From UBA5078 sp964538025 (GTDB lineage: Bacteria > Pseudomonadota > Gammaproteobacteria > Pseudomonadales > Pseudohongiellaceae), in assembly GCA_964538025.1 (NCBI GenBank), contig CAZICZ010000003.1, positions 1-64,000 of the forward strand: a stretch of DNA of 64,000 nt, read 5' to 3'. The notes beneath the pieces were generated by a model. That model worked only from the letters and a program-made list of their open reading frames with translations. It was not told the DNA's origin and did no database searches. Positions 26,274 through 35,566 of this stretch are shown here, piece by piece (position 1 is the stretch's first letter; each line of letters starts with the position of its first letter). Position numbers and translations under genes: made by a program.

Positions 26274-28457
26274 ATGATTCCACCTCAGTTGCGTCGTTCG
26301 ACCTTGTCCATTGCTATCGCTAGCCTGCTTGTCCTCCCTTCCTTCGCCACAGCCCAAACCACCACCTCGGAAAGCTCCACCGTGGTCTACCCCGCGGATT
26401 ACTTCACGGAGTATGCCCCGACGTCGGCGCAGGACATGCTGGACCGTATTCCCGGTCTCGGCGGGGGCGGAGGCCCTGGTCCTGGGGGCGGGGGCCCACC
26501 CGGCGGCTTCAGTGGCAATGCCTCGTCCGGCGGTCGTGGGTTTGGCGGCGGGGGCGGTGAGAACGAAATCCTGATCAATGGCAAACGCACCGCAGGAAAG
26601 AACAATCAGACGCGGGATTTGCTGCGACGGATCACGGCATCACAGGTCAATGAAATCCAGATTATTCGCGGCACCTCCGGTGACCTCGATGTGCGTGGCA
26701 GCGGCCAGGTCATCAACGTCGTGCTGACCGAAGAACTCGATTCCACCAGCATCTCCTATGAGCTGAATGCCAACCGGACCTTTGATGCGGAAATACGGCC
26801 CGGCGGTTCGGCGGCGCTGAGCGGCCAGAGCGGCGATCTCACCTATCTGTTCCGCGTGAACGCTAACTCCCGTTATGACCATACCGTGAGCCAGGAGCGC
26901 AGTGTCCTCGGCAATTTCTCACTCAACGACGCGATTACGGAAGACCGCATTCGCGATCAGATGAATTACGAACTGGCCACCAACCTCAGCTATGACCTGT
27001 CCCCCAGCAGCAGCGTGCGCCTGAACGCCCTGGTCGGCGTCAATGACGGCCCGACCGACGTCCGCCGCGCCATCACCAATTACCGCGTCTCTCCCAGCGT
27101 TCTCACCGTCGAGCTGGAGGACAATCCCTCGGACCGTACCAACTGGGAGATCGGCGGTGACTATGAGTACCGCAGCGCCTCGGGCAACCGCTTCAAGTTC
27201 TTGGTCATTGCAAACCAGGTTGACAGCGATTCGACCCGCGTACGTTACAAGGTGCTGACGGATGGCAGTGAGCAGAAGAACCTGTATCTGAACACCGCCA
27301 GCATCACCGATGAAAGGATTGCACGTGGCTCCTACACGATGGATCTGGTGGAAAACCAGGACATTGAATTCGGCATCGAGCGCGCACAGACCATTCTGGA
27401 TTCAGCGTTGCATCTGGGCCTGCTCAGCAGCACCGGCACCCCTTCCGCCAGCGTTGGTGGCCTCGTTCCCCAGTCTGTCAACAACGCCAATTCCAAGGTG
27501 GAGGAGATGCGCTATGAGCCGTTCGCCATTCACAATTGGTCCATCAATTCCAAAATGACACTGGAGACAGCGCTTCTTTACGAAAGCTCCACGATCACCC
27601 AGTCCGGTGATGTGTCGAACGAGCGCGACTTCAGTTTCGTCAAGCCAAAGATCGATCTTCGTTACGACGTGACGCCGAATCTGCAACTGCGCGGCACTAT
27701 CGAAAAGTCGGTGAATCAGTTGAGCTTCAGCGACTTCGTCGCGGCGAACGATGACCAGGACAACGATGCGGCAACGCAGGCGGGCAATGCCCAGTTGCGG
27801 CAGCAGTGGATGTGGAAATACAACTTCCGCACCGAGTACCGCATTCCGAACGATGTCGGGGTGCTCAGTGCTGACTTCTTTTACAACCAGCACCACGACA
27901 TCATCGAGCGTATGGACGTGACCCGCGTGGAGTCCAATCTGCTGTCCGCCAATGGCAACATCGGCAACGGCTGGGAGTACGGCACGAACCTGAGTGCCAG
28001 CGTGCGCATGGGCATGTTGCGCATGCCGAATGTGCTGGTGTCCACCACGCTCAACGTGCAGGACTCGGAAGTAGAAGACCCCTTTCTTGGCATCAAGCGC
28101 CGCTTCCAGAACTATCAGCGCGGCCGCTTCACGCTCACCTTCCGGCATGACCTGCCCTCCCTGCGCATGAACTGGGGCATGCAGTACTTCGACCGCATCG
28201 ACGGCGGCATGTCGCGCTATGACATCGATGACATCGAAAAGTCGGTCGGAGACCCGCGCTTTAATCTGTTTATCGAGAAAGTGGATCGGCGCGGCATCAC
28301 CTACCGATTCGATGCCAGTGGATTGACGGACGGACAGCAGTCGCGCGACCGTTACCGCTTCGTTGGTCGAACGTCCGCCAATATCCTCGAAGAGATCGAG
28401 TACCAGCACAGCGGTCAGGGGGTGGTGTACACCTTCAAGATCAACGGCACGTTCTAA
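26274..28457 (+). CDS. TonB-dependent outer-membrane receptor with Gly-rich insertion in the plug
   Basis: A 727-residue protein with a signal peptide (LSIAIASLLVLPSFATAQ), then a plug domain (YFTEYAPTSAQDMLDRIPG ... EILINGKR ... VNEIQIIRGTSGDLDVRGSG) and a beta-barrel ending TFKINGTF with C-terminal Phe. Such receptors import substrates across the outer membrane using TonB energy. Between DRIPG and ENEILINGKR lies a run of about 34 residues that is almost only Gly and Pro (about 62-95), an unusual low-complexity insertion. Ligand specificity cannot be told. It is divergent from the cytochrome/DUF1501 operon and followed by malic enzyme, neither of which fixes the substrate. Confidence 0.85.
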   Translation: MIPPQLRRSTLSIAIASLLVLPSFATAQTTTSESSTVVYPADYFTEYAPTSAQDMLDRIPGLGGGGGPGPGGGGPPGGFSGNASSGGRGFGGGGGENEILINGKRTAGKNNQTRDLLRRITASQVNEIQIIRGTSGDLDVRGSGQVINVVLTEELDSTSISYELNANRTFDAEIRPGGSAALSGQSGDLTYLFRVNANSRYDHTVSQERSVLGNFSLNDAITEDRIRDQMNYELATNLSYDLSPSSSVRLNALVGVNDGPTDVRRAITNYRVSPSVLTVELEDNPSDRTNWEIGGDYEYRSASGNRFKFLVIANQVDSDSTRVRYKVLTDGSEQKNLYLNTASITDERIARGSYTMDLVENQDIEFGIERAQTILDSALHLGLLSSTGTPSASVGGLVPQSVNNANSKVEEMRYEPFAIHNWSINSKMTLETALLYESSTITQSGDVSNERDFSFVKPKIDLRYDVTPNLQLRGTIEKSVNQLSFSDFVAANDDQDNDAATQAGNAQLRQQWMWKYNFRTEYRIPNDVGVLSADFFYNQHHDIIERMDVTRVESNLLSANGNIGNGWEYGTNLSASVRMGMLRMPNVLVSTTLNVQDSEVEDPFLGIKRRFQNYQRGRFTLTFRHDLPSLRMNWGMQYFDRIDGGMSRYDIDDIEKSVGDPRFNLFIEKVDRRGITYRFDASGLTDGQQSRDRYRFVGRTSANILEEIEYQHSGQGVVYTFKINGTF

Positions 28458-28586
28458 TGCCAACCCGTCGCCGGCACTCCTCCGGGCAGTGCCGGCAAGA
28501 CCTACCCTCGACTCTGCGGAGGCAATCGACCACGCCATTCCGCTTGGGTATAGTGAGTTCCCCGCCCACCTTTTATCGAGCGCTTC

Positions 28587-30287
28587 ATGGCTACCCGAAA
28601 ACCCCTCTACATCGCCTATGCCGGTCCCACCCTGCTGGAAACCCCTTTGTTGAACAAAGGGTCAGCCTTTACCGAAAAGGAGCGCCGTGCGTTTAACCTG
28701 CTGGGCTTGCTGCCGCCGCGCTATGAAACCATCGAGGAGCAGGTAGAGCGCGCCTACCAGCAATTTCGCAGTTTCGAGGAGCCCATCAACAAGCATATCT
28801 ATCTGCGGGTGGTGCAGGACAACAATGAAACCCTGTTCTACCGCCTCGTCACGGAGCACCTCGTGGAGATGCTGCCGATCATTTATACCCCTACCGTTGG
28901 CGATGCCTGCGAACATTTCTCGGATATTTACCGCAGCGCGCGCGGGCTGTTCGTCTCCTTCGAGGAGCGTGCCTACATGAACGACATCATGCACAGCGTG
29001 ACCAAGGACAAGGTCAAGGTCATCGTCGTCACGGACGGCGAGCGTGTTCTGGGCTTAGGAGACCAAGGCATCGGCGGCATGGGCATTACGATCGGAAAAC
29101 TGTCGCTGTACACCGCCTGCGGCGGCATCAGTCCAGCGTATACACTGCCGGTCGCACTCGATGTCGGGACGAATAACCAGACCCTGCTTGATGACCCGAT
29201 GTACATGGGCATGCGGCACCCCCGCGTCAGCCCGCAGGAATACAACGCCTTTGTCGACGAATTTATTGACGCGGCCCAGGAGCGCTGGCCCGGCGTGCTC
29301 ATCCAGTTTGAAGATTTTGCACAACCCAATGCCATGCCGATTTTGCAGCGACACCGTGACCGCGTGTGCTGTTTCAACGACGACATTCAGGGCACTGCAG
29401 CCGTGACACTTGGCACCTTGCTTGCGGCCTGCCGCAAAACAGGCAAACGCCTGCGTGACTCTACCCTGGTATTCGTGGGGGCCGGCTCCGCCGGTTGTGG
29501 CATTGCCGAACTCATCATCCGTGCCATGGTGGTACAGGGCAGCGACGAGGCCAGCGCAAGGGCGCGCGTGTTCATGGTGGACCGCTTCGGTCTGCTCACC
29601 GAGGGTATGCCCGACTTGATGGACTTCCAGACGCGACTGCAACAGCCAGCGGCAGCGCTTTCCGCGTGGACACGCGATGACGCGTCCCCCTATGCCAGCC
29701 CGCTGGAGGTGGTCGACAATGTCTCTCCGGATATTCTGATCGGTGTTTCGGGCAAACCGGGACTGTTTACCGAGGCCGTCGTCCGCCGAATGGCCAGCAC
29801 CTGTGCGCAGCCGATAATCCTGCCTCTGAGCAATCCTTCGCGACATGTGGAAGCGCATCCGGCACAGGTGCTGGAGTGGACTCAGGGACGCGCAATCGTG
29901 GCGACCGGCAGCCCCTTTGGCACGATCGCGCGCGAGGACGGCGACTATGTGATCGCACAGTGCAACAACAGTTATATCTTTCCAGGCATCGGCCTTGGCG
30001 TGATTGCCTGCAAATCCGCACGGGTCAGCGACGCCATGCTGATGACCGCGAGCATGACACTGGCCGAGTGCGCACCGGAGGCAAACGATCCGCGGGCCTC
30101 CCTGCTTCCTCCTCTTACCGACCTGCCGCAGATCAGCCGGCGAATCGCGTTCGCGGTGGCCAAAGTCGGCATGCAGGAGGGACATGCGAGGGAAATGACA
30201 GACACCGAATTGAGTGAAACAATAGAACGTAATTTCTGGACCCCCGCGTATCGCGAATACCGGCGCATCGCGACACGGGCACGGTAA
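28587..30287 (+). CDS. maeA: NAD-dependent malic enzyme (malate dehydrogenase, oxaloacetate-decarboxylating)
   Basis: A 566-residue protein, the same size as the E. coli SfcA/MaeA class, converting malate to pyruvate with CO2 and NADH. Family features include FTEKERRAFNLLGLLPP at the N-terminus, the IYTPTVGDAC segment, TDGERVLGLGDQGIGGMGI, FEDFAQPNA and CFNDDIQGTAAVTLG for metal and substrate binding, and an NAD site at VFVGAGSAGCGIAE. Together with pckA later in the window it covers both main routes from C4 acids to C3 compounds, useful for growth on organic acids. It is a single gene with its own upstream gap; the broken Sel1 gene follows 28 bp later. Confidence 0.94.
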   Translation: MATRKPLYIAYAGPTLLETPLLNKGSAFTEKERRAFNLLGLLPPRYETIEEQVERAYQQFRSFEEPINKHIYLRVVQDNNETLFYRLVTEHLVEMLPIIYTPTVGDACEHFSDIYRSARGLFVSFEERAYMNDIMHSVTKDKVKVIVVTDGERVLGLGDQGIGGMGITIGKLSLYTACGGISPAYTLPVALDVGTNNQTLLDDPMYMGMRHPRVSPQEYNAFVDEFIDAAQERWPGVLIQFEDFAQPNAMPILQRHRDRVCCFNDDIQGTAAVTLGTLLAACRKTGKRLRDSTLVFVGAGSAGCGIAELIIRAMVVQGSDEASARARVFMVDRFGLLTEGMPDLMDFQTRLQQPAAALSAWTRDDASPYASPLEVVDNVSPDILIGVSGKPGLFTEAVVRRMASTCAQPIILPLSNPSRHVEAHPAQVLEWTQGRAIVATGSPFGTIAREDGDYVIAQCNNSYIFPGIGLGVIACKSARVSDAMLMTASMTLAECAPEANDPRASLLPPLTDLPQISRRIAFAVAKVGMQEGHAREMTDTELSETIERNFWTPAYREYRRIATRAR

Positions 30288-30315
30288 TCCGCGTTCTCTG
30301 CGATGAGATTTTGAG

Positions 30316-31315
30316 ATGAGCCCCCGTCGTTCCCTCACAATGATTTCCCTTTTGGGCTGCCTGCTGCTGCCACCCCGACTGCTCGCGCAGGATGAGGCCC
30401 TGCTCAGCCGTGCCTAGGGCGGAGACCCGGCGGCGCAAACGGAGCTGGGCTACCTCTATGCCATCGGGGAAGGTGTCCAGCAGGATTTTGCCGAGGCCTT
30501 GAAGTGGTTCCAGAGCGCCACGCGGCAGGGGTATGCGGATGCGCAGTACAACTACGGCAACATGTTTGCCAACGGGTTTGGCGTCACCCAGAACTATGCG
30601 AAGGCGGCGAACTGGTATCGCCTTGCCGCCTCACAGAACCATATGCGCGCCCAGTACAACCTGGGCTTCATGTACGACAACGGGCAGGGCGTCGACCGCG
30701 ACTATCTTGAGGCGGCCAAGTGGTACCGCGCCGCCGCCGAACGGGGACACCCCGCCGCCGCCAATAACCTGGGAGTCATGTTCAAATATGGCTACGGGGT
30801 GAAGCAGGACTATGCCGAAGCCTTGAAGTGGCTGGGAATCTCAGCGGAGGAAGGCTACCCCATGGGGCAGTTCAATTACGGCGCCATGTACGTGAATGCG
30901 ACAGGCGTTGCGCGGGATCTTGCGGTCGCCGCCAAGTGGTATGAGCTGGCGGCGCAGGGTGGCAATGTGTCGGCCCAGTTCGGCCTGGCCGACATGTATA
31001 TCGCCGGACAGGGCGTCGAGCAGAATTATCAGCGGGCTGGAAAACTGTATCTGGCGGCCGCCAGACAGGGGCATTCGGAATCCCAATACAACATCGGGGA
31101 AATGTACGCCGCGGGCTATGGCGTGCCTCAGAGTTTTGTCCTGGGCTATATGTGGACCGAGATTTCAGCGCAGACTTCCGATGCCTTTCATCGGGGCCGC
31201 GCCCGCCCGCAACCGGGACGGCATGGCGCGGCAAATGACGGAGGCGCAGATCAGCGAGGCCCAGACACTGGCGGCACAATGCCTTGCTTCGCACTATGCG
31301 CGCTGCACTCCCTAG
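30316..31315 (+). pseudogene. Sel1-repeat protein gene broken by an amber codon and a frameshift
   Basis: From ATG 30316 the frame reads a signal peptide (MISLLGCLLLPPRLLAQ), then meets TAG at 30415-30417 and continues in the same frame with GGDPAAQTELGYLYAIGEG and at least six Sel1 repeats (xAxYNLGxMYxxGxGVxxDYxxAxxWY). Near 31193-31196 (a GGGG run) the coding frame shifts by one: removing one G restores RNRDGMARQMTEAQISEAQT and a natural end at 31313-31315, matching the C-terminus of the intact paralogue next door. So two independent lesions are present. Restart inside the gene, for example at 30499, could still give a fragment without a signal peptide. Sequencing error at the G-run could explain one lesion, not easily both. 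Confidence 0.82.
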
Positions 31316-31329
31316 TGCCTCGCTCCCCC

Positions 31330-32328
31330 TTACTCGCAGTCGCGGTAACGGCTCTCAAGGCATTTGTCGGACAGCGCATTTCCTTCCGCCAGCTCCTGCT
31401 CTGTCAGGAGCGATTCCAACTGATCCTTGTTCTTCTCGAACTGTTCCTGCTCCATGCCGGTGGCCAGCTTGGACGCCAGATTCAGCCACGCATAGGCCTT
31501 AACGGTGCTGCGGGTGACGCCCTGACCGGCCTCGTACATCAGACCAAGGTTGTTCTGTGAACTGGGATGCCCCTGTCCCGCCGCAAGACGGTACCAGCGA
31601 AAAGCCTCCTCATAGTTCTGCTCCATGCCGGTGCCAGTTTCATACATCGCGGCCATGCTGAACATTGCGGCGATATGGCCCTGGTCGGCGGCCATCTGGT
31701 AGTACTCGGCCGCTTTTTCGTAGCTCTGCTCTACTCCCAGGCCATCGCGGTACATCAGCGCCATGCTGAACTGTGCGGCCACTTCGCCTTTTTCGGCAGC
31801 CATCGCGTAATAGCGGGCCGCTTCCTCATAACTCTGGGGAATGCCCTGACCACTCAGATTCATTTCTGCCAGCGTCAGCTGTGAACCGACATCGCCCTGA
31901 TCGGCGGCCATCTTGTAATAGCGCGCGGCTTCCGCGTAATCCGTCTGCAGGCCCTGACCGCTCACGTAAAGCGCTGCCAGGCTGATCTGTGCCATCAACT
32001 GGCCCTGGTCGGCAGCCAGACGGAACCAGTAGGCCGCCTGTTCGAAGTCCTGAGGCACGCCCATGCCGAAGTTGTACAACACCCCGAGATTCAGTTGGGC
32101 AATGGCTTTGCCCTGCTCGGCGGCGGCGAGATACCACTTGATTGCCTCATTGAGATCCGGCGTGACGCCCTGCCCCGTGTGGTACATCACGGCCAGATTC
32201 ACTTGAGCATCTGCGTCCCCAGACTCTGCCAGACGGGTCGTCTCAGTGATGCCGAAACTTTGGGCGTACACAGTGCCGCTCACGAGCGCAAGCAACAACA
32301 GCACGGATTGGATTTTTCTCAACAACAT
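31330..32328 (-). CDS. Exported Sel1-like repeat (SLR/TPR-like) protein
   Basis: A 332-residue protein with a signal peptide (QSVLLLLALVSGTVYAQ) and about seven consecutive Sel1 repeats of 36 residues (AQxNLGxxYxxGxGVxQDxxxAxxWYxxAAxxG). The repeats stack into an alpha-solenoid used for protein-protein contacts; exported SLR proteins in bacteria act in envelope signalling or host contact. A non-repeat C-terminus with many acidic residues ends in LESRYRDCE. It is convergent with the broken Sel1 gene (14 bp between ends) and clearly paralogous to it, so it may now cover both functions. Confidence 0.82.
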   Translation of the reverse strand: MLLRKIQSVLLLLALVSGTVYAQSFGITETTRLAESGDADAQVNLAVMYHTGQGVTPDLNEAIKWYLAAAEQGKAIAQLNLGVLYNFGMGVPQDFEQAAYWFRLAADQGQLMAQISLAALYVSGQGLQTDYAEAARYYKMAADQGDVGSQLTLAEMNLSGQGIPQSYEEAARYYAMAAEKGEVAAQFSMALMYRDGLGVEQSYEKAAEYYQMAADQGHIAAMFSMAAMYETGTGMEQNYEEAFRWYRLAAGQGHPSSQNNLGLMYEAGQGVTRSTVKAYAWLNLASKLATGMEQEQFEKNKDQLESLLTEQELAEGNALSDKCLESRYRDCE

Positions 32329-32519
32329 GGCGCCGAACCCCTTTTTGTGAGACCGCCTGAGGCAGCCTTCTTCTATAACGTGATGTTTCGTGGTGCGATG
32401 CCTTTTTGCCCGGGAAAAGTTCGGTCATTGGCGCTCGCAACGGACGAGGAATGCTAGTCCCAATACCGGCAAAAGGAAAGTTTGGTGAACGCTTCGGGCA
32501 GGTTGTATGATGCCAGCCC

Positions 32520-33770
32520 ATGAAACGCTGCCTTCTCATACTCACCCTGTCCTGTTCACTGCTGCTGACGCAGTGCCAGAGCTCGGCCGCGCCGGCCGGC
32601 GAGGCACTGACCCTGGTCACCCAATTCTGGCAGGCAAGTGACTCCCGGCAGGCAGTCGCCGCACAGGCACTGCGCGACCATAACAGTGATGTGACGCAAC
32701 TGTATTCCTGGCTCAAAGCCGGGCCTGCGTATTCCGATCAGGTCCCGGTGGGTCAGCTTGAGTTCGCCCGGACCGACGCGCAGGGAACCGAGTTTCCTTT
32801 CGTCCTGTTGGTGCCCGAGGACTACACCCCCCGCAAGGCCTACCCGGTGGAATTCAACCTGCACGGTGGCGTCAACCGGCCCAAAATCATGCCGGGAGAA
32901 TCCGTCTGGCGTCAGGGCTATGACGCGCTGAAAGCGCCCGATCGCATCATTGTGGTACCGGTAGCCTGGGAAGACGCGTTCTGGTGGTTTGACAACCAGG
33001 GCGAAAACATCCCGGCAATCCTGCACCAGCTCAAGCAGACCTATCATGTCGATGACAACCGGGTCTACATGACCGGGGTGTCGGACGGCGGTACCGGCTC
33101 CTATTTCTTTGCCTTTCTGCAACCCACGGAGTGGGCCGCCTTCCTGCCTTACATCGGGCACCCGGGAGTTCTGCGCAATCCCCGCGCCGAGGTCAGCCAT
33201 CCCTTGTCCTTTGAAAACCTGAAGGGAAAGCCTCTGTTTATCGTCAATGGCGAGAACGACCCGCTCTACCCGGCACGCGCGGTGCAGCCGTACATCGATC
33301 TGATGGAACAGGCAGGCATAGAGTACGAGTTCACGATGATTCCCAATGGCGGGCATAACACGGCCTGGCTGCCAGAGCAGCGTCCGCGCATCGAGAAATT
33401 CAAACGAGACCACGTGCGGGATCCGCTGCCCGACACGCTGCAATGGGTCACCAATCGAACGGATCGTTACAACCGCAACCACTGGATTCGTATTGATGCC
33501 CTGCGCAGTGAGGGACAGCCGGGACGGTTGATTGTGGAGCGTAAGGGCAATGCCTTTGAGGTGACGTCCTATTACGTGACCGATTTCACCCTGCTGCTCA
33601 GCCCTGAAGAAGTGGATTTCAGATTGCCGGTGACCGTGCGGGTCAACGGCGAGACCGTGTTCGAAGACATCGTGCCCCAACAGCTGGATACGCTGCTGCA
33701 CTGGGCCGCGCAGGATCGCGACCGCAGCATGTTATTCACCGCCGAGCTCACGCTTCACGCGCCTGAATAG
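32520..33770 (+). CDS. Exported alpha/beta-hydrolase (PHB-depolymerase/esterase-like)
   Basis: A 416-residue protein starting with a short export signal that ends LLLTQC at residue 19. This is an imperfect lipobox because Gln rather than Gly/Ala precedes the Cys, so lipidation is uncertain. The hydrolase core shows an N-terminal PVEFNLHGG oxyanion segment, nucleophile motif TGVSDGGTG, acidic residue in VNGENDPLYP, and catalytic His in PNGGHNTAW. The C-terminal 100 residues form a beta-rich extension. The order and spacing resemble esterase or poly(3-hydroxybutyrate) depolymerase-like enzymes; the substrate is not predictable. It stands alone and converges on cysQ with 6 bp between stops. Confidence 0.75.
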   Translation: MKRCLLILTLSCSLLLTQCQSSAAPAGEALTLVTQFWQASDSRQAVAAQALRDHNSDVTQLYSWLKAGPAYSDQVPVGQLEFARTDAQGTEFPFVLLVPEDYTPRKAYPVEFNLHGGVNRPKIMPGESVWRQGYDALKAPDRIIVVPVAWEDAFWWFDNQGENIPAILHQLKQTYHVDDNRVYMTGVSDGGTGSYFFAFLQPTEWAAFLPYIGHPGVLRNPRAEVSHPLSFENLKGKPLFIVNGENDPLYPARAVQPYIDLMEQAGIEYEFTMIPNGGHNTAWLPEQRPRIEKFKRDHVRDPLPDTLQWVTNRTDRYNRNHWIRIDALRSEGQPGRLIVERKGNAFEVTSYYVTDFTLLLSPEEVDFRLPVTVRVNGETVFEDIVPQQLDTLLHWAAQDRDRSMLFTAELTLHAPE

Positions 33771-33776
33771 GGCGCC

Positions 33777-34628
33777 TTAGTTCGCCCGCTTTCCTACCGA
33801 CAGCCCCAGCAATCCCGCCCAGTCCTGCCGCAGATCCCCCAGCGCCAGAAAGGAAGGATTCAGAATGCTGTCCTTGGTGTTGTACACCAGCGGCGTCAAT
33901 GCCGTATCCACTACACCGCCTCCCGCCGCCTCGAGAATGACCTGCGCCGCCGCCGTATCCCATTCGCAGGTAGGAGCGAAACGCGCATAAAAGTCGGCCT
34001 TTCCTTCGGCGATGGCACAGAACTTCAGAGAACTGCCCAAGGACAGCAGCGACAGGTGTCCGACCTGGGGCTCCAGGTGCGCCAGTGCCGCACGCAGGGT
34101 ATCGCCCCCATGGCGCCGACTTGCCACCACGCGAAATTCTGTCTGCCCAAGATTTGCCGGCAGCAGGCGCGTGCGCAGATGTTCCAGCGGCCCCTCGGGC
34201 GTTTGTTTCCACGCGCCCAGACCTGCGACACCCAACCAGCGGTGGCCGGTCACGGGCGCATGGACCACCCCGATGACAGGAACCCCCTTCCGGACGAGAG
34301 CGATATTGACTGTGAATTCGCCGTTGCGGCTGATGAACTCCTTGGTGCCGTCCAGCGGGTCGACCAGCCAATACTCCTGCCACGACCGGCGCTGTTCAAA
34401 AGGGAGCAGGGCCGCTTCTTCGGATATCACCGGAATGTGTGGAGTCAGTTTCGCCAGCGCGTGGCTGATCGTGGTATTCGCGCGCGTGTCCGCCTCCGTC
34501 AGAGGCGACTCGTCACCCTTGCTGATGACGGCGATATCACCGGCGCGCTCATAAACCTCCATGATTTCCCGACCCGCCTCGCACGCGATCTGTGCCAGAG
34601 CCTGCACCAGTGCCGCACGGTCCTCCAT
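33777..34628 (-). CDS. cysQ: 3'(2'),5'-bisphosphate nucleotidase
   Basis: A 283-residue inositol monophosphatase-superfamily enzyme. Metal-binding motifs are clear: PVISEEA (Glu pair), DPLDGTKEFI, and CEWDTAAAQVILEAAGG near the C-terminus. CysQ removes the 3'-phosphate of PAP formed during sulfate assimilation, preventing its inhibitory build-up. The DGTKEFI..GEFTVNIALV form is typical of CysQ rather than SuhB. There is no other sulfur gene next to it. It is divergent from the VOC gene. Confidence 0.92.
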   Translation of the reverse strand: MEDRAALVQALAQIACEAGREIMEVYERAGDIAVISKGDESPLTEADTRANTTISHALAKLTPHIPVISEEAALLPFEQRRSWQEYWLVDPLDGTKEFISRNGEFTVNIALVRKGVPVIGVVHAPVTGHRWLGVAGLGAWKQTPEGPLEHLRTRLLPANLGQTEFRVVASRRHGGDTLRAALAHLEPQVGHLSLLSLGSSLKFCAIAEGKADFYARFAPTCEWDTAAAQVILEAAGGGVVDTALTPLVYNTKDSILNPSFLALGDLRQDWAGLLGLSVGKRAN

Positions 34629-34765
34629 GGTTGCCTCCTTGGGATATCAGGGTCTTGATCGACTCATTCAGGGCCAAATGCTAGCATGTTTCGCGCGTCA
34701 CTCCGGCGGCACGAAAAACCGTCGCTGCGGGGCATGTCACCATAACAACAAGAAGGAGAATCGCG

Positions 34766-35566
34766 ATGCGATTTCTGGCCACCCTGTGTTTGATCCTGCT
34801 CAGCTCTTCCCTCGCTCATGCCCAGCTCGCCGTGCCTAATGAGGCGGGCCTGACCTATGGCCATGTGCACCTGAATGTCTCGGATATCGAATTGCACAAA
34901 AAGCTCTGGGTCGAGCACTTCGGCGGCACTGTCGTGCAAAAAGGCACGCTGACTGCGGTTCGCATGCCCAATATGGCGGTCATTCTGACCGCTCGCGAAC
35001 CCACCGGCGGCTCGCAGGGAACGGTCATGGACCACTTCGGGTACAAGGTGCGCGACATCGCCAAGTTCCTCGAAAAATGGCGCGCCGCAGGACTGCCGGT
35101 CGGCCGCGAATTCATCGGAGCAGAAGGCCAGAAGAATGCCTATGTCTGGATGCCCGACGAGGTTTATGTGGAATTGCAGGAAGATCAGGCACTGCCGGTT
35201 GAAATTTCCCCCTACCACATCCATTTCTTTACCCCGGAACACGAATCCCTGCTCAAGTGGTACACGGAACTGCTCAATATCGAGGTACGTCCACGCGGCA
35301 ATATCGCGACAACGACCAACGTGCCCGGCATGAACCTGAGCTTCAATCCGTCCAACGAAGAACGCCTGCCCACCAAGGGACGCGCCATCGATCACATCGG
35401 GTTCGAAGTGGCAGACCTGGAGGCCTTTTGCAAGACGCTGGAAGCCAAGGGCATCCCGTTCGATGTGGCCTACCGCGATGTTCCCGCCATTGGTCTGAAG
35501 ATCGCGTTCATCACCGACCCTACGGGGGTTTACATTGAGTTTACCGAAGGCCTGGACGATTACTGA
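34766..35566 (+). CDS. Exported VOC (glyoxalase/dioxygenase-fold) family protein
   Basis: A 266-residue protein with a signal peptide (LATLCLILLSSSLAHAQ) and two vicinal-oxygen-chelate modules. The first starts YGHVHLNVSD; the second has PYHIHFF...LLKWYTELLNI, RAIDHIGFEVADLEAF and a closing DPTGVYIEF. His in HVHLNV, His in IDHIGF and Glu in YIEF are the usual metal ligands, so a metal-dependent enzyme is possible. VOC proteins with a signal peptide are uncommon and their substrates are not known. The stop overlaps the start region of the following HAD gene by 32 bp, which suggests co-translation. Confidence 0.75.
   Translation: MRFLATLCLILLSSSLAHAQLAVPNEAGLTYGHVHLNVSDIELHKKLWVEHFGGTVVQKGTLTAVRMPNMAVILTAREPTGGSQGTVMDHFGYKVRDIAKFLEKWRAAGLPVGREFIGAEGQKNAYVWMPDEVYVELQEDQALPVEISPYHIHFFTPEHESLLKWYTELLNIEVRPRGNIATTTNVPGMNLSFNPSNEERLPTKGRAIDHIGFEVADLEAFCKTLEAKGIPFDVAYRDVPAIGLKIAFITDPTGVYIEFTEGLDDY

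Noticed and set aside
29055..30338. Long minus-strand frame opposite maeA
   Set aside because: maeA has full-length family similarity; the antisense frame is Arg/His/Gly-rich without motifs.
31190..31560. C-terminal extension of the broken Sel1 gene in its original frame
   Set aside because: After the GGGG run the translation loses repeat character and runs into the antisense of the next gene; the natural end is in the neighbouring frame at 31315.
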